Part shown: one piece after another, positions 60,987 to 64,000 of the stretch
Position numbering within the stretch: position 1 is the stretch's first letter
Layout of the letters: the number at the start of each line of letters is the position of its first letter
Assembly: GCF_003475325.1 (NCBI RefSeq)
Contig: NZ_QRQC01000004.1
Span: forward strand, 38,469 to 102,468
DNA: 64,000 nucleotides
Reading direction: 5' to 3'
Source of the DNA: Collinsella sp. AF33-16
GTDB lineage: Bacteria; Actinomycetota; Coriobacteriia; Coriobacteriales; Coriobacteriaceae
The notes under the pieces: generated by a model
What the model was told of the DNA's origin: nothing
Seen by the model: only the letters and a program-made list of their open reading frames with translations
Database searches by the model: none
Position numbers and translations under genes: made by a program

Positions 60987-62048
60987 TCAGAATTCAACTT
61001 CAAATACAAACGATTGCCGGAGTTCTCGCTTAGCTTGGCTTGTCAGGCTCGAATTCGCCCTTATGTTCAGTTTGCTGCATGCCTCGTCGATAGCCATAGC
61101 AAGTGATACAGACATGGTCATGGCCGTTTCACTTTTCAATTCGACCCGATAGCTCTTCGCCTTGTTTTTATCCTCTCCACCACATCTCGTCTCAATTAAC
61201 AAGAGAACATCTGAGTCATGGGCATACCAATGGAGCTCAGGGCGCTGTGGAACCATGTCGCCCTCAAATTCCTGTGTAAACAGAATTTTCTTCTCGCTTC
61301 TCGTTGAATCGCTCAAGGAACCGTCGATTCGAACCGAGCCCTTCTTTCCCGCCTTGGCATTTCCCTTAACCTGGCGGCCTCGCCGAGTTTCCTCGTACTC
61401 CGTCACCTCCAGCTTGCAGCGCTTCGCGCCAAGCATGAACGCAATCCGTCTCAACTCGGCCATCTTGTCTTGTTGCATGGTTGCAAAATAAGAGTCAAGG
61501 TCAACAAAGCGAGACCGATCAAAAGCATCTATGTAATATGTGGAGTAAAGAGATGGTTTAGGATAGAAAGACAATTCGCTATCCCCGATTGCCTCGCGGT
61601 ACAGATTGAAAATCTGCGTGCCCTTAACAGTATCCAGCCAACCAATAGCATCTCTACAGGCGTCGATGCCCCGGCGCTCATTTCCGTCAACAATTCGAAT
61701 CATGTTCGGCAAATGGAATGAAGGACTCTGATAGGTCTCCTTGGTTACCGGCCTGTATCTATTAAGCTGCTGCTGGTATGCCCAATCGTTGACCGCGTCA
61801 CCGATATCCGCAGCAGTACCTGCCGCACCATCGGCCGCATCAGCAATAGCTGCCAAGGCGTCATCGACCAGCGGAGTTGCAGCACGCATTGCACCATCGG
61901 CAACTTTCTGTACGGTTGCAACCGCGCCCGCCATCGCGCTTCCGGCGCCATCAACCAACCCGGCAGCGGCCTTACGGATATCAAAACTCTGCTTATGTCG
62001 CGGCGGCTCCTCCCTTTCGACAACAGCCAGATCGTCTTTATCCTCCAT
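60987..62048 (-). CDS. hypothetical protein with Ala-rich helical N-terminus
   Basis: 353 residues, family not recognised. Residues about 30-95 are an Ala/Gly/Asp-rich helical stretch with a weak heptad pattern (VQKVADGAMRAATPL); the rest is mixed, with LHWYAHDSDVLLLIETRC and a basic middle (RRGRQVKGNAKAGKKG). No signal peptide; probably cytoplasmic. AGGAGG directly upstream overlaps the stop of the 43-residue gene before it, so the genes are coupled. Last of a minus-strand cluster. Confidence 0.7.
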   Translation of the reverse strand: MEDKDDLAVVEREEPPRHKQSFDIRKAAAGLVDGAGSAMAGAVATVQKVADGAMRAATPLVDDALAAIADAADGAAGTAADIGDAVNDWAYQQQLNRYRPVTKETYQSPSFHLPNMIRIVDGNERRGIDACRDAIGWLDTVKGTQIFNLYREAIGDSELSFYPKPSLYSTYYIDAFDRSRFVDLDSYFATMQQDKMAELRRIAFMLGAKRCKLEVTEYEETRRGRQVKGNAKAGKKGSVRIDGSLSDSTRSEKKILFTQEFEGDMVPQRPELHWYAHDSDVLLLIETRCGGEDKNKAKSYRVELKSETAMTMSVSLAMAIDEACSKLNIRANSSLTSQAKRELRQSFVFEVEF

Positions 62049-62057
62049 TGTGACCTC

Positions 62058-62189
62058 CTATTTCCGATAGTCGAAATCAACCGTATATTCATCGCCAAAT
62101 GCCGAGTTGAAGGTAGTGTCGAGAAAGGTGGTGTAGTGCCCGATCAGAAGCGAGCCGGCCCCAGCGATCTGTTGCCGTTTATCCAACAT
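62058..62189 (-). CDS. 43-residue small protein in the envelope cluster
   Basis: Starts at ATG 62189 with AGGGGTG six bases upstream and begins MLDKRQQIAGAGSLLIGHYT, ending VDFDYRK. Its stop overlaps the ribosome site of the next gene, and it lies 11 bp after the DUF4230 gene stop, which supports real translation. Not recognised; possibly a membrane-associated or anchoring peptide around IAGAGSLLIGHY. Confidence 0.6.
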   Translation of the reverse strand: MLDKRQQIAGAGSLLIGHYTTFLDTTFNSAFGDEYTVDFDYRK

Positions 62190-62200
62190 GCTATTCACCC

Positions 62201-62845
62201 CTACTCAAACGCAACGTCAACATTGACGTCATCGCCGCATAAGGCTTTGACCTGTTTTTCGATAAGGGCGCAGGCTCTATCATCAGATTCTTGGAGCATA
62301 TTGCTTTCCTTGACCTTCTTGGTCTGCTCTTTCTTTGCCTGTTTCAATAACGTGTTTAGATCATCCGTGCTTACTTGATTCCAGTTAAGAAAGCCATTGT
62401 CCTCAACATATTTCTTAAGCGTATTGGGGTCTGTCGAGAACGAGGTGATCTCCGAGTGAGGCAGTATAACCTTTACGCTCTTGACCTCTGAATTCTTATC
62501 GGCCATATTAGCCCGTACGATTGTAACCTTCATCTTATCGGCATCGATCCCGATGTCAGCTTTGCCGTCAATCGTTGCGACATATCGCTTAGACGTAAAG
62601 GGGTTTTCCCACCCAAGCGGATTGCCCGCCTCATCAATTGAAAGCAGCTGGGTGAAGTTGTACTCGTACGTCACGAGCTTAACGACTGGCGTGATCTCCT
62701 CGCGAATCGAATCATCGCTGATCGTTGTAGGATTACGCGTCAATGACATCCAGATACCCCAGGCAACCGCTAGAACCGTAACAACGACTAACCCGCCAAA
62801 GGCAACCTTTTGCGGTATCGTTGTAAGAAATTTTGTTTTTGCCAT
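62201..62845 (-). CDS. DUF4230-family membrane-anchored protein
   Basis: 214 residues. N-terminal helix about residues 12-34 (VAFGGLVVVTVLAVAWGIW), then an extracytoplasmic DUF4230 domain: LVTYEYNFTQLLSIDE, VATIDGKADIGIDADKM, VILPHSEITSFSTDP. Function unknown, envelope-associated. Start has a weak AGGTGA upstream. Upstream terminator at 62937 separates it from the lipoprotein gene. Confidence 0.85.
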   Translation of the reverse strand: MAKTKFLTTIPQKVAFGGLVVVTVLAVAWGIWMSLTRNPTTISDDSIREEITPVVKLVTYEYNFTQLLSIDEAGNPLGWENPFTSKRYVATIDGKADIGIDADKMKVTIVRANMADKNSEVKSVKVILPHSEITSFSTDPNTLKKYVEDNGFLNWNQVSTDDLNTLLKQAKKEQTKKVKESNMLQESDDRACALIEKQVKALCGDDVNVDVAFE

Positions 62846-62936
62846 CCTGTTTCACCTTTCCTTTATTGCCCCGACGTTCCCATCATCTTCCAGCGCGAGC
62901 ATGATGGCACGAATCATTCCGTCAACGGCTCAATGC

Positions 62937-62970
62937 AAAGCGCGACCGTTCAAAGAAAACGGCCGCGCTT
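62937..62970 (-). terminator. terminator after the lipoprotein gene
   Basis: Minus-strand arms AAAGCGCGGCCGTT and AACGGTCGCGCTTT around TTCTTTG. Confidence 0.8.
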
Positions 62971-62989
62971 TCTTTTCAATTCCCGCGAA

Positions 62990-63802
62990 CTATTCCTTGA
63001 CGCTGTAACCCGACACCGTCGGCGCAAGCCTCGAGGCGTCAACCTCGCTCATTACCTCAAACTTCACCTTCTCGCCAGGCGCCCAGGCAGATGTATCTGC
63101 GTAGCATTCTTCCGCCCTCACACCATCGGCATCGTAAAGGGCAACGTTTAGATAAACGTTTTCGAACGATATGTCAGAGGTATTTTCGACGATTGCGGTG
63201 TACGTATAGAGACCGTAGCCATCATCACTTTTCTCAAAATTCGCCGATGAGAGCAAACCGTTGATAACCTCATCGTTATGCGTCTTCTCCTCTACGGTCC
63301 TACCGTTCTTAATTAGCTCGTCAAACTCATCTTGATACTCGTCATCGACTGTTAAGTCATATCGATCGACCAGTTTCTTAAGCTGTGCGGATCGTGCGTC
63401 GTAGGCCTTTTCCCATTCCTCGTAGTACTTAGGATCAGATTCCGCATACTTCTTGGTAACATCAAGCTGATTGTCAAGCAGGTTGAGATAGGCGATGACA
63501 TCTTCCTGCATCTTAGCGTCTTTAAAAGGCGCCTTTTTGAGTTCTTTGTCGTTATCGATCTCGGTTTTAATTATCTCTTTTCGCACTTTATTCGAGCTTA
63601 GATCAGCATCTTCTCCAAGCGATTCGATATAATCCGACCGCTTTTGATAACCTTGAGCAATCACAGCCATTGCACGGTCATCGGCATAATCAGGTTCATC
63701 ATTTTTCTTCTCAGACTGCGAACAGCCGCTCAGCAGAAGCGCCCCACAAAACACCATCGCAAATAGCGCGGTCACCAGAGCCATTCCATAACGCCTTTTC
63801 AT
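62990..63802 (-). CDS. lipoprotein with FxLYD-like C-terminal domain
   Basis: 270 residues from ATG 63802 (AAAGGAGG upstream). Signal peptide ends in a lipobox LLLSGC (Cys near residue 27); then a long helical part rich in Asp/Lys/Glu, and a C-terminal beta domain from about 190 that resembles FxLYD (FEKSDDGYGLYTYTAIVENTS and VYLNVALYDADG). Probably binds or supports an envelope component; substrate unknown. Start of the minus-strand cluster. Confidence 0.8.
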   Translation of the reverse strand: MKRRYGMALVTALFAMVFCGALLLSGCSQSEKKNDEPDYADDRAMAVIAQGYQKRSDYIESLGEDADLSSNKVRKEIIKTEIDNDKELKKAPFKDAKMQEDVIAYLNLLDNQLDVTKKYAESDPKYYEEWEKAYDARSAQLKKLVDRYDLTVDDEYQDEFDELIKNGRTVEEKTHNDEVINGLLSSANFEKSDDGYGLYTYTAIVENTSDISFENVYLNVALYDADGVRAEECYADTSAWAPGEKVKFEVMSEVDASRLAPTVSGYSVKE

Positions 63803-64000
63803 TTCGTCCTCCTTTAAATACAAAACAAAACACGATATATAGCCCTCGTCAAAAAGCAGACGAATTGGCAACGCGGTGGCACTATTTGGTTCAAGGGCGT
63901 GAACTGGATAAACATCGAGGGAAGGAGTGGGCTCTGTGTAATTAACTCCCCTCGTCAAAATTGAGTATTTGCCCGCATGAGCACCGCTGAATATTGCGAA
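63803..64000. other. upstream region of the lipoprotein gene to the window edge
   Basis: AT-rich, no gene visible. CCCTCGTCAAAA occurs at 63843 and again at 63949, a short direct repeat that may be chance. Confidence 0.4.

Noticed and set aside
63843-63960. Attachment-site-like direct repeat CCCTCGTCAAAA
   Set aside because: Only 12 bp, two copies 106 bp apart, no integrase; likely chance.

Overview
The window looks like chromosomal DNA of a high-GC anaerobic gut actinobacterium, most likely a Coriobacteriia member such as Collinsella. This is inferred from gene content (choloylglycine hydrolase, rubrerythrin, two-GGDEF proteins, LAATG-anchored surface proteins, PdxST with a MocR regulator) and from GC-rich codon use. 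No rRNA, tRNA, CRISPR array, intact prophage or intact insertion sequence was seen.

Layout. 1-7.3 kb: a partial unknown gene, a DUF554 membrane protein and a tight three-gene cassette (TerB-N/TerB-C protein, BrxD-like ATPase, Lhr/BrxHI-like helicase) preceded by a LexA-like box. 7.4-19.5 kb: housekeeping and RNA-modification genes (spermidine-synthase-like, Elp3, XRE plus DUF4097 pair, two methyltransferases, a Ski2-like helicase, a DUF2130 coiled-coil protein, a phosphoesterase). 19.5-28.4 kb: HIRAN protein, alcohol/aldehyde dehydrogenase operon with Rex-like sites, rubrerythrin, a nuclease-like orphan between two copies of a 123-bp hairpin element, and pdxR facing pdxST. 28.4-33.9 kb: complex hairpins, an RGG-tailed protein, a deformylase-like gene, an XRE-aminotransferase fusion with a palindromic operator, and a LysR/EamA pair. 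34-52.3 kb: K+ uptake, bile salt hydrolase, a second deformylase-like gene, purine and uracil permeases, a tandem pair of surface proteins, a MetE-like enzyme with its LysR regulator, a TPP-riboswitch thiamine operon and a patatin. 52.4-64 kb: two c-di-GMP proteins, a decayed IS30 fragment, a flavoprotein, a Cys-less ArsC-like protein, a CobW GTPase, TrmL and an AT-richer run of envelope or unknown genes.

The most distinctive material is (1) the probably SOS-controlled TerB/BrxD/helicase cassette, a candidate stand-alone defence or DNA-repair system, and (2) an unusually rich set of short hairpin repeats. These include a 123-bp element in three copies whose arms have changed with pairing largely kept and which supplies the stop codons of two unrelated genes, a family of hairpins sharing a GGGACAG core, and a tandem array of three 46-nt hairpins.
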